A stretch of 64,000 bases of DNA from Impatiens glandulifera (GCF_907164915.1 NC_061867.1:54582271-54646270), one strand, 5' to 3'. Positions 47,069-58,607 are shown, numbered from the stretch's first letter. The notes: generated by a model not told the origin, from the letters alone. Numbers and translations: made by a program.

Positions 47069-47785
47069 GACAATGCAGTTAATATGTTATGACATTGTAG
47101 AGAAATTGCGGGAGGTGGATGTGGAGAAATTGCTTTCCTTTTTTTTTATTCATGGAAGATGCGGGAGGTGGAGGTGGTGAAACTGCTTTCCTTTTTTTAT
47201 TCACACTACAAAAAAATATGACAAATGAATTTAATTACAAGACAATACAATTAAAATAAAATAACAGGGCAATGAAGTTAAAATAATATGACATTGTTAT
47301 TCACTAACATGACAAAGTAGTTCAAGTAACATGACAAAGTAGTTCAAGTAACATGACAAAGTAGTTCAAGTAACATGACATTTCAGTCATGAAACATGGC
47401 ATTGCAGAAATGAAACATGACAATGCAGTTAAGAAAAATAACAGGACAGTTCAGTTAAATGATATTATTATTCACCTAACAAGACATTGCAGTTCATAAA
47501 ACATGACAATGCAATTAAGAAAATAACAGGACAGTGCATTTAAGATAACATGACATTGTTGTTAGGGGTGAGCATAATATGGGTTTACCCAAACCCAACC
47601 CTAACCCAAACCCAAAATATTAATTTGGGTTGGTTAATATGGGTTGGGTTGAGTATGGGTTGGGTTGAGTATGGGTTGAGTTTAATTTGGGTTGGGTTAG
47701 GGTTACCCAAATTACCCAAATTATATAAATTTAGTTTAATTTTCTATTATTAATCCAATATAAACTAATCATCTTCCAACTTTAA

Positions 47786-49103
47786 GTCGAACACGTTTTT
47801 GACATGTTTAACATATTTTTCATACGTTTAACACGTTTTGCACACATTTAACACGTTTTTAATATTACTAACACGTTTCACTTATAACATGTTTTTCACA
47901 CGTTTTTCACACGTTTAACACGTTTTTCACACGTTTAACACGTTTAACACGTTTTTCACACGTTTTCACATTTTTTACACGTTTTCACGTTTTTGATACG
48001 TTTAACACGTTTTTGACACGTTTAACACGTTTTTGACATATTTAACACATTTTCACACTAATAGCACGTTTTTCACGTTTTTGTCACGTTGAACATGTTT
48101 TTGACATGTTTAATACGTTTAACGCGTTTTGACAAGTTTAACACGTTTTTTACGTTTTTGACACGTTTAACACGTTTTAACATATTTAACACGTTAACAC
48201 GTTTTTGATAATTTAACACGATTTTCACGTTTTTGGCACGTTTAACACGTTTTAAACATATTTAACACGTTTTAAATAAGTTTAACACGATTTTCATGTT
48301 TATGGCACGTTTAACACGTTTTTGACATTTTAACACGTTTTTGATATGTTTAACACGTTTTTCACACGTTTAACACGTTTTTAATATTTTTATCACGTTT
48401 TCACACTTAAAACATGTTTTTCACACGTTTAACACGTTTTTATGTTTTTGGCTCGTTTAACAAGTTTTTGACATGTTTAACATGTTTTCATACTAATAAC
48501 ACGTTTTTATCATGTTTAACATGTTTTTGACATGTTTAATACGTTTAACGCGTTTTTGACAAACCTAACACGTTTTTTTATGTTTTTGGCACGTTTAACA
48601 CGTTTTTAACATAACTAACACGTTAACATATTTTTGATAAGTTTAACACGGTATTCATGTTTTTGGCACGTTTAACACGTTTTTAACATTTAAACACGTT
48701 TTTGATATGTTTAACACGTTTTCACACGTTTTTCACACATTTAACACGTGTTTCACACATTTAATATGTTTTTCACGTTTTTGGCATGTTAAACACATTT
48801 TTATCATATTTTTCACATTTTTGACACGTTTCACACGTATTTGGCACGTTTTGACACGTTTAATACGTTTTTGACATGTTTAACATATTTTTCATATTCT
48901 TAACACGTTTAATATGTTTGTAACATGTTTAATACGTTTGTAACATGTTTAACACGTTTTCACGTTTTTGACATTTTAACACGTTTTACACATTTAACAT
49001 ATTTTTGACATGTTTAACATATTTTTTTGCACGTTAACACGTTTTGTCACGTTTAACACGTTTTTGGCATTTTTGACACGTTAAATATGTTTTTCACACG
49101 TTT
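47786..49103 (+). repeat. Left arm: ACACGTTTTTGACACGTTTA-type repeat array
   Basis: About 1.3 kb of words AACACGTTT, GACACGTTT and CACACGTTTTT alternating at 8-20-base spacing, well over 100 ACGT or ATGT cores. It is the inverted counterpart of 49110-50520. Individual units diverge (CACGTTT to CATGTTT, as expected from methylated-C decay). Confidence 0.93.
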
Positions 49104-49109
49104 GACATT

Positions 49110-50520
49110 AAACATGTGAAAACATATTAAACGTGTCAAAAATGTGAAAAACATGTTAAACGTGTCAAAAACGTGTTAAACGTATCAAAATGTGCCAAAA
49201 CGAGGAAAACGTGTTAAACGTGCCAAAAACGTGGAATATGTGTCAAAACGTGTGAAAACATGTTAAACATGTTACAAACGTGTTAAACATGTTACAAACG
49301 TGTTAAACGTGTTAATAATGTGAAAAACGTGAAAAACATGTTAAACATGTCAAAACGTGTTAAACGTGCCAAAAACGTGAAAAATGTGTTAAATGTGTCG
49401 TAATCGTGAAAAATGTGTCAAACGTGTTAAAAACGTGTTAAACATGTCAAAACATGAAAATAGTGTCCAACGTGTCAAATGTGTTAAACGTGTGGAATGT
49501 GTCGAAAACGTGAAAACATGTCAAAAACGTGTTAAATGTCTCAAAACGTGGAAAACGTGTTAAACGTGCCAAAAATGTGAAAAACGTGTGAAAAGTGTCA
49601 ATAATGTGAAAACGTATTAAACGTGTCGAAAACGTGTCAAAACGTGGAAAACGTGTTAAACGTGTCAAAACGTGCCAAAATGTGAAAAAACGTGTGAAAC
49701 GTGTCAAAAATGTGAAAAATATGTTGAACGTGTCAAAACGTGTTAAACGTGTTAAAACGTGTTAAACGTGCCAAAAATGTGTCAAAATGTGATAAACGTG
49801 TCGAAAACGTGAAAAAACGTGTCAAAACGTGTCAAAAACGTGGAAAACGTGTTAAACGTGTCAAAACGTGCCAAAAACGTGTGAAATGTGTCAAAAATGT
49901 GAAAAATATGTTAAACGTGTTAAAACGCGTTAAACGTGCAAAAATGTGTTAAACGTGTCGAAATCGTGAAAAAACGTGTCAAAACGTGTCAAAAACATGG
50001 AAAACGTGTTAAACGTGTCAAAACGTGCCAAAAACGTGTGAAACGTGTCAAAAATGTGAAAATATGTTAAACGTGTTAAAACGTGTTAAACGTGCCAAAA
50101 ATGTGTCAAAATGTGTTAAACATGTCGAAAACGTGAAAAAACGTGTCAGAAACGTGGAAAATGTGTTAAACGTGTCAAAACGTGCCAAAAACGTGTGAAA
50201 CGTGTCAAAAATGTGAAAAATATGTTAAACGTGTCAAAACGTGTTAAACGTGCCAAAATATGTCAAAATGTGTTAAACGTGTTGAAAATGTGAAAAAACG
50301 TGTCAAATGTGTCAAACGTGTCAAAAACGTGTCAAACGTGTCACAAACGTGTTAAACGTGTTAAACGTGTTAAACATGCCAAAAACATGAAAAACGTGTT
50401 CAACGTGTCAAAAATGTGTTAAACGTGCCAAAAACGTGTTAAACGTGTGAAAAACGTATTAAAAATGTCAAAAACGTGAAAAACGTGTTAAACGAATAAA
50501 AATGTGTTAAATGAGTCAAA
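49110..50520 (-). repeat. Right arm: AAACGTGTCAAAAACGTG-type repeat array
   Basis: Reverse-complement counterpart of the left arm, with AAACGTGTCAAAACGTG, AAACGTGCCAAAAACGTG and GTTAAACGTG. From about 49560 to 50280 it also shows a longer period of roughly 180 bases (blocks containing CGTGCCAAAAACGTGTGAAACGTG then AATATGTTAAACGTG), so this arm has been re-amplified. At the centre, the arms meet around a six-base loop (49104-49109) with nearly perfect pairing. Confidence 0.93.
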
Positions 50521-51199
50521 TACATGTTAAATAAAACAATAAAAATAAAATAATTTGGGTTACCCAACCCATACCTAACCCATATTAGTAAATAATATGG
50601 GTTGAATTATGGGTTGGGTAAATTTAATTTGGGTTGAATATGGGTTGGGTAATACGGGTTGGGTTTACCCGTTTGCTCACCCCTAATTGTTGTTCACCTA
50701 ACATGACAAAATAGTTCAAGTAACATTACATTGCAATTCATGAAACATGACATTGCAGATCATGTAACATGACATTGCAGTTCATTACAGTTCATTGCAG
50801 TTCATAAGCATGACATTGCATAAATGAAACATAATGCATTTAACAGAGTTAATAGGACAATACAGTTAACAGAAATAACAGGACAAAATAATTCATATAA
50901 CATTACATTGCAAATCATGAAACATGACATTGCAGCTCATGTAGCATGACATTGGAGTTCATTACAGTTCATTACATAATGCATTTAACAGAGTTAATAG
51001 GACAATACAGTTAACAGAAATAACATGACAAAATAATTCATATAACATTACATTGCAATTCATGAAACATGACATTGCAGCTCATGTAGCATGACATTGG
51101 AGTTTATTATAGTTCATTACAGTTCATAAACATGAAATTGCATAAATAAAACATAATGTAGTTAACAAAATCAACTAGACAATGCAGTTAACTGTTGTT

Positions 51200-51745
51200 C
51201 GTTTGTTACCTTCGTTCTTCTTCCTAATTCTGTTTATTCTTCTTCTTCACTTCGTTCTTCTTCTTCACTGTTTTCATCTCAATCATTGTATTCGTCTTTT
51301 TTGCTTCGTTCTTCTTAGAAGCATCATATATAACCACTTGTTTATTTGATTCCTAAACATTACAAAAATGTCGCAAATTAGATTATATAACCGAATGTAC
51401 TAAAGTAAAAAATGATGAAGAAGTTACCATTTTGTGTTGAACGAAGAACGCGAGCAGACGATGGATTTTCTCTGATGATTAATGTTAGGGTTTTCTCTAA
51501 AGAACGCGAGCAGACGATGAAAATTGCTAGGATTCGAAAGCAGATGGATTTGAGAAAGAGAGAGAAATATGTGAATGTCTTGGAAGATGTTGAAGATGGT
51601 TGAGTTAATCAATTGCGTTTGTAAATCGCTAGAATTGCAGATGAACTTGAGAGAGAGAGAAAACCTAAAATGTTTGGGAAGATGAAAATGGCAAATGGAA
51701 GATGAAAGGGCGGGCTTCTGGGCTTTTGGGTTTTTAGATTTTTTT
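51200..51745 (-). other. Probable leader/promoter region of the second protease relic
   Basis: Just inside the right terminal repeat, the minus strand carries pyrimidine-rich CATTTTCATCTTCC and TTTCTCTCTCTCTC stretches like a plant 5' leader, and a CTTCTTCTTC-rich run near 51210-51330 on the plus strand. No domain could be recognised in the short frames (51412-51603 plus, 51424-51825 minus). Confidence 0.3.
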
Positions 51746-52414
51746 TTTATTGGGCCTACGTGGCTTGCCACGTAGACAGTCGCTGGGAGAATCGCTCTCC
51801 CGTAGCTGTCTGTATCATTTCTCATTATTTAAATAACTTAAAGATAAATTATGAGTCTATTTAGAAATATTTAAATTTTATTTTGTCAATCAAAATATTT
51901 TTAATTTTTTTTTATTTAATATGATCTATAAAAAAAAATTCTAATGATATGATAAAAACATGGTAAGATCTAAATATTTATAAAACTAATCATTTTTTAA
52001 TATCTAATATTTAAACTAATTCAATCAAATTTATTATAGTAAAGGTATGACAATTGTATTATTTTTTATTTTTATAATTTAAAAAAAATTATTTTGGTTA
52101 ATATTTTAATGAATAAATAAATTAATACATAAAATAATATATGTAGATCAGTTCTTAAAAAAAATTATAAAGATTTATTTTTTAATCTAGCAAGAAAAAA
52201 AATTGAATATCTCCGGTCTCCGTGAGATCTCAGTTTGAGTCTGTCTAACTATACGTTTTTTCGCCTAGTTAAATTGGTTGAGAATGTATATAGTCATAGA
52301 TGGACGGATCTATGTTAGGCTCAAGCCTACCAAAAAAATTATTCTTTTATTATTTAGGTAACGATAATACTTCGTAATTTCTTAATTTTTTCAATTTAAA
52401 TTATTTGTTCATAC

Positions 52415-52632
52415 ATATATAATAATGCTTAATTTTTAAACTATCTGGATTATCGGGTCGATATATATGGTTAATTTGGATATATATGTTAAGAGTAAAT
52501 AAATATTTGGGTCGGATTGTGGGTTGACCTACACATAAATTAAGACGGTTAAAAATAAAATTAAAAATGATATATGTATGTTTCGGACTTGCACATAACA
52601 AAAACAAATATAACTTCTTAACCAACTAGGCT
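52415..52632 (-). mobile_element. SINE-like copy 1
   Basis: The minus strand starts TAGCCTAGTTGGTTAAGAAG, a good A-box region, and about 35 bases on has a weak B-box candidate (GTGCAAGTCCGAAAC). The body (GGTCAACCCACAATCCGACCC, ACATATATATCCAAATTAACC, ATCGACCCGATAATCC) ends AATTAAGCATTATTATATATG. It matches the neighbouring copy at 52722-52925 along its whole length. Confidence 0.55.
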
Positions 52633-52721
52633 AATAAAACTTTATATTTTTAATTCAACACCAAATTTGATTAACGCGAGACATTTTTAACAATATAAGT
52701 TCAACTTTTTAACTAACTAAT

Positions 52722-52925
52722 CTATATATATAATGATGCTTAATTTTTCAAAGTGTCCGGATTATCGGGTCGAGAACTTTGGTTAATTTGGATATATATG
52801 TGAGAGTAAATAGATATTTGAGTCGAATTGTGGGTCGACTCATCCATAAACTTCAAAAAGTTATATGTATGTTTCAAACTTGTAACCTAACAAAACAAGT
52901 ATAAGATTTTAATCAAGTGTGATTG
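52722..52925 (-). mobile_element. SINE-like copy 2
   Basis: Same family and orientation as copy 1: CTTATACTTGTTTTGTTAGG, TTACAAGTTTGAAACATACATATAAC, GTCGACCCACAATTCGACTC, CTCGACCCGATAATCCGG, ending AATTAAGCATCATTATATATA. The A box is decayed. The shared 3' end defines the family better than the promoter boxes. Confidence 0.5.
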
Positions 52926-53495
52926 GGATGTTGTTTGCCGATGAATATAGGTCGATAACAATTGAAAATAGTTAAACAAATATAAATTAAATATTTGATT
53001 AACCAAAGTGTGAGGTCATGATGTTAAATATTAAAAAATATTAATTATATATTTGATAGTCCAAAGTGAAAAGTAAGATCACGAGATATGTCAGAAAATA
53101 AGGTTTATATCGAAATAAATAAAATGTTAAATGAGAGTATTCTATTTTTAATTTTAATATATTATTCGTAATTTGTTAAGAATTTTAAACATTGACTATA
53201 TATTATTATTATAATTATTTTAAAAAAAAATTTTTGTTATAATTTTATTCGGGTAAATTATACGGGAATTTTTCTATTTCGATAAAAAATAAATAAAATC
53301 TACTCGTTTTTATCGATAATTATGTTTAACTCGTAGAGATTAGAATAAAATATATACCTTCTTAAAGAAAACACCAACTTCGTTGTTTCGGGTTCCTGTA
53401 TCGAGATCCAGTCATTTTACAGACCCATTCTTTGGACCCGAAAACATACACAGAAGGAAGAAGCTGAGAAAGACGGGATAAAGGTAGCGGCGACA
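52926..53495. other. Spacer and promoter of the RHIP1-like gene
   Basis: AT-rich up to about 53350, then GC-richer sequence leading to the ATG at 53496. The 5' leader probably lies within 53385-53495 (GAAGGAAGAAGCTGAGAAAG). No TATA box stands out. A weak relative of a block seen at 61060-61150 (GCCTAGTTAAATTGGTT) lies upstream at 52264. Confidence 0.4.
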
Positions 53496-55869
53496 ATGTC
53501 CGAACCGCCGGAAGAAAGACCGATCACATCTCCACCACACATCAACCTTTCATCTGAAACCCTAGATGAGACCATTCCATGGATTGACTACGCTGTTCGA
53601 CAAGCACGCATAGCTCAAAGAACTACCGAAGATACCCTAGATTCTGCAATCTCCATCACTACATCGCGAATCAATCGTTTCGTTTCAACCGGCTCTGCTC
53701 ATTTCCAGCAAACAATCGTAACGATCTCTCTTTTCTCTTTCCAAAACACTGAACCTGATAGATATAATATAGTCTAATTTAACAGGATTCTCTGAAAGAT
53801 GTGAAATCTGAATACGTTGCATATGAGGATTTAGCATTTGATAAGGTCAAAGGTTTGTATTCTTCTCGTTGTTTAATTAATAACCTGTCCCTGGCCCTGC
53901 TATGATCTTGAGATTATAACTTCAATTGTTTGTTTGCAGAGGGTATTTCTATTGCTGCATCGTATCCATTCACTACAGGGACTGCTGTTGTAGGGTTGGG
54001 ATTACTGGTTTTTAAGAGTATGTTCATAAACTCTTATTCTTGAATCATGACCTAGAAAATTGATGAAATTGATTAATGTATGCTTCAAGTTAATAAATTA
54101 TGATCCTGCAGGGCCGAGGCGATTCTTGTATTATGGTACCATGCGCTTGCTTGTGAGTGAAGAGGTATATAAAGTTCGTAGTTGTGTTTTCCTTTTCAAA
54201 TCCTATGTTGACTGTATTGTTCATATTCAATCTTACACATTCATTTAGGGTTGTAATTGCATTGTAGAACAACTTTGTAGCAAGTACATGATAAATGAAT
54301 CGATTAATTGGATTTTTCGTTCTTGGTTAGAAATTGCTTGCTAGAGCTGATGCTAAAGTAAAAGAGTTCCAAAAGTCAATTGATCTTCTGAAGTTAGAGA
54401 GCACAAAGCTGGAGGTAAACTTTGTGTTGTTTTTCATTTATACTTTTATTTTATGGGAATTTCAGTTCGATTCCTTGAGTTTCTTTGTCGATAATGTATA
54501 TGATTTTGTAGGAAAAGTTTATCTATTACTTCTTCACTCTGAAACATGACTTATGGAACCAGTGTTAGAACTTACAGTACTGTTCTATTACTTCTTTTGG
54601 GATGAAAACTAAGATTTGTTTTATGGAGTAATATAGCACTATCCCCCACTTCAATCTGAGTGCTTTTTAGTGGGAATCCTACTACCCTTTGGTCTCTTAG
54701 GAAGGACTGTTCGATAATTCTATTGCTAACTCTAGATAAATGACTAGCATAATGATACAAAATAGAGATTAGGGTTCTGAAGGGACAAACTAGGAGTCTA
54801 GAACACATTACCTACAAATTAGAAGGATTAGATTATATTAATCATGGCTGGCCATAGGGTAAGGCCACATAGGGTCACCCTAAAAAAACAATGTACTGCT
54901 AGAATTTGAAACTGAGACCATATTACACATTAACATTATATTTAACCAACCAGATTAGTTAACTTTTATTAATAACAATACTTTTCCGCTTAGGGTACCT
55001 CATACCTCGAGGCCACTACTGATATTAAGTAGGATAATCATGTTAATTAGCAGATAATTATTAGTAATAGATAATGATTTATTATTTCAAATTTATCACT
55101 TTGATTAGCTTATAAATATCGTTACTCTTATTAATCTAATCCTTCTTATTTGTTGGTCACATGTCCTTGTGTGACTGGTCCTTTGAAACCATAATATCTG
55201 TTTTGTAATTGAAGAAATGTTAGTTGAAACGTAGAACTAAGCTGGATATAAATCGATTCAAGCCATTTTATTTACTATCCAAAATAATACATACTCACTA
55301 TTTTATAAGCTACTAACCCACTAATTATCATAATATCCTTATTCTACTCGTAATATATCCTAATACAGAAGGCAGCAACTCAGGCAGAGGAGGAGATGAA
55401 ACGTGGGAGGACAAAACTTGGGTTTGTCTTATTTTTTTCTGAAATTTTAAGGATTACTACTTTTATATACTAATTTATGTTTTTTCAGACAAGCGGGCAA
55501 TCAGATCCAAAGTCTCATTCGATCCGCGTATAAAATTGAAAGACAAGCAGGAGGTATACTTGTATATACTAATTTATTTAATTTTATTTCGTTCTTTTTT
55601 TCATTTGTTTGAGTTGGTTCACCAGGTTTGAAAGAAGTTCTAAGAGAGCTGCCTCGGATGGAAGCATCTCAATTTCGATCACAAGTAAGATTAAACGATA
55701 ACATTGTTGATAAAATTATATAAACCACTTGATTATTATATTATCTTTTGCGTAAATTTCTCTAATTATCTGTTAAAAGGTTACAAAACTTGCTAAAGAG
55801 GCTAAACGAGAGAGGAATGCCTTATCGAAGGAAGTCTCCAAGATTAGCGACTATGGGATTTCAGTGTGA
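53496..55869 (+). CDS. RHIP1: RGS1-HXK1-interacting protein 1-like membrane protein
   Basis: Nine exons joined by GT-AG: 53496-53717, 53786-53852, 53940-54017, 54112-54164, 54331-54414, 55369-55421, 55489-55553, 55626-55684, 55780-55869; 771 bases, 256 residues. It resembles Arabidopsis RHIP1 (At4g26410, recognised from memory), described as a partner of the G-protein regulator RGS1 and hexokinase 1 in glucose signalling. Seen: a Pro/Ser-rich N-terminus, WIDYAV, TIDSLKDVKSEY, one hydrophobic segment at about 102-121 (AASYPFTTGTAVVGLGLLVF) followed by RPRR, then a helical, heptad-like C-terminal half (ADAKVKEFQKSIDLLKLES, AEEEMKRGRTKL, LAKEAKRERNALSKEVSKI) ending DYGISV. One membrane pass and a coiled coil fit the family. 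The gene appears intact; the function is inferred from similarity. Confidence 0.88.
54415..55368. other. Intron 5 of the RHIP1-like gene (954 bp) with a possible SINE remnant
   Basis: At 54850-55020 the minus strand has CTAATCTGGTTGGTTAAA followed about 40 bases later by GGTCTCAGTTTCAAATTC, an arrangement like decayed A and B boxes. The rest of the intron has no recognisable feature. Confidence 0.3.
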
Positions 55870-56750
55870 AAACAAAAAATGTTAAAACTCAACCAATAAT
55901 TTCCCTTTTCATGGGTACAAAAGCAAACACTTCTGGAGCTGCTAGCGACTATATGGAGCGCATTAAATGGTGGAGAAAACAGTCTACTTGTGGTAAATCG
56001 TTTTTTCCATTTTTATAATAGAGTTATTTGAGAACATTCTCAAGTGTACTATGTTTTACACAATCATCAATTGCTTTGAACTGATTTTTTTAAGGATTTG
56101 TTTTGTTTTAACCTAAGAAGAAAGTGATGAGGATTTTCATTTAGCCTCTTTGAGTTTATTTCTTAAGTTGTGTTTGGATAGTTATATGCAATTGAACAAA
56201 AGAGAGTCAACAAGCTAAGAAAAATGAAGGCCAATATTATCATGTTTTATATGGCTAATGATAAAAAAGAGTGTTCATACCCTTCATATAATTACTTATA
56301 GAAATTTATTTGTTTTGAAAGGAAGATAACACGGCCCATAGACATTATTTTCCACTCAACTTAAAGGCCTTTTAGTGAAAAACGAACTCGTGAACTTCGG
56401 TTTCTAAAACATGACTCTCGCAATAAAACAGGACTCTCGTTATATGAGTTGGTCTAATGGGTTATTTACAGTTTTATCTTAACAAGTGGATAATTCTATT
56501 TGAAAACACTTTTGTTTCTCGATTCAATGAATTTTTTAAGTCTTATGGATTTTGTGTGTGTGCTAAAAGTCTTAACATAAATTGTGTTTCTTTAATGAAA
56601 TTACATTTTCAAGTAAAGAGCAAGATAATGCCTTTGTATCGGCTTTCAAGACACCGAAAATGGTAACTTGCTCATTTATCTTTTGTGATTTTAGTGTTTT
56701 TTTTAATGTGCAAGGGGTTTTGACGATTATCGTGGAAAAAACAATTGATA
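55870..56750. other. 3' region of the RHIP1-like gene and convergent intergenic spacer
   Basis: The 3' untranslated region probably runs to about 56030. Beyond it nothing is recognised; short frames at 56457-56776 overlap in both directions and show no domain. Confidence 0.5.
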
Positions 56751-57290
56751 CAAGACATTTCATCCCGTCAATTTGACTTTCATTGTTTTGCTCTATTTCG
56801 TTTCTTCCAATGTTGCGATAAAAACTTCATCATTCTTGACGACTACATTCTAACTTATTGAATTTGATTTTTCAGTAGAGGCAAGATTTCTTGTCATTAG
56901 TTTCACTTCCACTTAGACAAAGACATTTCATCCCAATAGATTCACTTTCAATATTTTGCTCTATTGCGTTTCTTCCAACATTACAATAAAAACTTCATCA
57001 TTCTTGATGACTATCTTCACTTCATTGAATTTGATCTCTCAATAGACAGCAAGACATTTTATGTCATTAGTTTCACTTCCATTGAGACAAGACATTTCAT
57101 CCCGTTAGTTTCACTTCCAATATTTTGCTCTATTTTGTTTTTTGCAACATTGCATAAAAACTTCATCATTCTTGACAATCTTCACCTTATTAAATTTGAT
57201 CTCTCGTGCTCTCTTTCATTTCTTTTGCGGTTAGCTTGGTGTGTGATTTCCTCCACTAATCTAAATCGTGATAAAACTTAATCATTCTCA
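56751..57290. repeat. Three tandem units of about 168 bp between RHIP1 and GATA
   Basis: GACATTTCATCCC recurs at 56754, 56922 and 57091. Each unit then reads TCACTTTCAATATTTTGCTC, TTTCTTCCAA, AAAACTTCATCATTCTTGA and TTGAATTTGAT. The units are diverged by perhaps 15 percent, and a decayed fourth may reach 57340. No coding signal. Confidence 0.85.
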
Positions 57291-57712
57291 ACTCCTTACT
57301 ATCGTCACCTTCCCATTATCGAATTTCTTGATATAAAACCGTCATCGTTCCAAACAACTTTATTCATTTTATTTAATTATTTTAGGAAAAATGTATAATT
57401 TTTTTTCTTTATTATAAAAAACATTTCTCATATTATTTATAAAAAAGTGTTTTAAATATAAAATAGAAAAAAACCCATCCACGTGAAAACTGAACTATGC
57501 CGTACATTCAAGGCAAACCCTAACTTCATCTCTTTCCTTCTCCTCAAACATATCCATTCAATAATTAAAACTTGTTAGAAACCCATTAATTAATAACAGA
57601 TATAACATTATTAATCAAGAATGAAAAATTGAACAAGTAAAACCAATTCTCAATTAAAAACTACAACAATTACGTCTTAAAAAATCAAACCCATAAATTC
57701 AAATAATCAAAA

Positions 57713-58607
57713 TCAACATACTTCAAAATTCTTCAACCTCCCCTGTTCTTGCCCCTGCTTCTTCTGTTGTTGATGATGATGATGATACTGTTCAAAATGA
57801 TGATGATGAAACAATTGCTGTTCATTCTGTTCTTGTTTAACAATCTCCTTCTGTCTTCTCAACTCCATAACCTTCCTATGAGAATTCGAATGTTGAGTCA
57901 AAACAAAAGTAGGACTCGCCGCCGGTCTATACTCCGGCACAAGTCTACCTGATTTATACCTAACACCACAAGCATTACAAAGAGTCTTCGGTCCAAGTGG
58001 TCCAGTCCTCCATTGAGGTGTCTTCTCCGATGCACAATGAGTACATCTCCTTGCCAAGTCTTGTTGCTCCGGCGAGGGGATGGATTTTCCGGTGGATAGT
58101 TCATGTTCAGATGAGATTACCCATCCATTACTAGTTGAAGTTGCTCTTGATCTCTTTGTTCTAGATCGGCTATGGAATGTTGAAATGGGTTGTTGATAAT
58201 TATTACCCATATTTGATTGTTGTTCGTTAATTGGAAAATCTGTAAATGAATCATCTACGAAATTCGATAGCCATTCTAATTCAGCTACATCATCATTCTG
58301 TTTATACACAACAAAAATAAGATAAGTTATGATTATCAATTATGAAATATGAATGAAATGAAGTAAATTTATGGGTGGATTTTGATTAGCTCACCGGAAG
58401 GCAGAGGTCGTCGGTGAAATCTGTGAATTGGGTTTTATGGGTTGGATTGATATTGGTATAGGAGGGAGTGAAATGGGTATCGGTGGTGCCGGTGCCGGCG
58501 CCGGCGGTTGTGGTGGTGGAGGAAGAGAAGAGGTCTGCATTTGTGAAATCGAGAAGGTCGTCTATGGGGAAAGATTCCGGCGCCGGCAATAGACCGTAGA
58601 TATCCAT
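57713..58607 (-). CDS. GATA-type zinc finger transcription factor, plant class I (A/B-type with C-terminal finger)
   Basis: Two exons, 58395-58607 and 57713-58297, give 265 residues. The single type-IV finger at about 156-181 is C-X2-C-X18-C-X2-C (CTHC ... CNAC), with the signature [20 protein letters not shown], followed by the basic extension [17 protein letters not shown]. The 18-residue loop and the gene's length, with two exons, a short acidic N-terminus (DDLLDF, DDLCLP), a basic nuclear-localisation-like RTKRSR near 117-122 and a C-terminal finger, fit the Arabidopsis GATA1/2/4/9/12 group, known to bind WGATAR sites and act in light and hormone responses. After the finger comes [16 protein letters not shown], then a Gln/His-rich tail ([15 protein letters not shown]). 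The start at 58607 ([13 protein letters not shown]) is the first ATG and fits the family. The exact paralogue cannot be named. Confidence 0.93.

Larger units (their letters stand above)
47563..50685. mobile_element. hAT-like foldback element, 3,123 bp, 8-bp target duplication
   Basis: Terminal inverted repeats TAGGGGTGAGCA / TGCTCACCCCTA are perfect, and the flanks are a perfect 8-bp duplication ATTGTTGT (47555-47562 and 50686-50693), the size made by hAT transposases. Inside the ends are TGGGTT-rich blocks (GGGTTTACCC, GGGTTGGGTT) in inverted orientation. The rest is two inverted arrays of ACGT-core repeats. No transposase frame exists; long frames within are translations of the repeats. It is nested in the second Mutator-like element and is therefore younger. 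Confidence 0.92.
43764..51823. mobile_element. Second Mutator-like element (FAR1-domain transposase relic and C48 relic), 8.06 kb with a nested hAT
   Basis: Terminal inverted repeats of about 75 bases match almost perfectly: both read GAGAAATGATACAGACAGCTAC, then GGGAGAGCGATTCTCCCAGC, GACTGTCTACGTGGC and GCCACGTAGG from the outside in. Flanks ATTATTGAA (43755-43763) and ATTATTTAA (51824-51832) agree at 8 of 9 positions, the length expected of Mutator target duplications. Without the nested element (47563-50685) it is about 4.9 kb. Contents: broken FAR1-type transposase on the plus strand, truncated C48 protease on the minus strand, and many copies of an ATGACATTGCAG word. Confidence 0.88.

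Noticed and set aside
47580..47753. Short frame with NPTLTQTQ repeats
   Set aside because: It translates the TGGGTT-rich subterminal block of the hAT-like element.
49447..49952. Thr/Phe/Arg-rich and Val/Lys-rich frames of 70-86 residues
   Set aside because: They translate the ACGT-core repeat arrays of the foldback element and are not genes.
51412..51825. Short frames near the right end of the second Mutator-like element taken as a gene
   Set aside because: They overlap on opposite strands, carry no recognisable domain and partly run into the terminal repeat.
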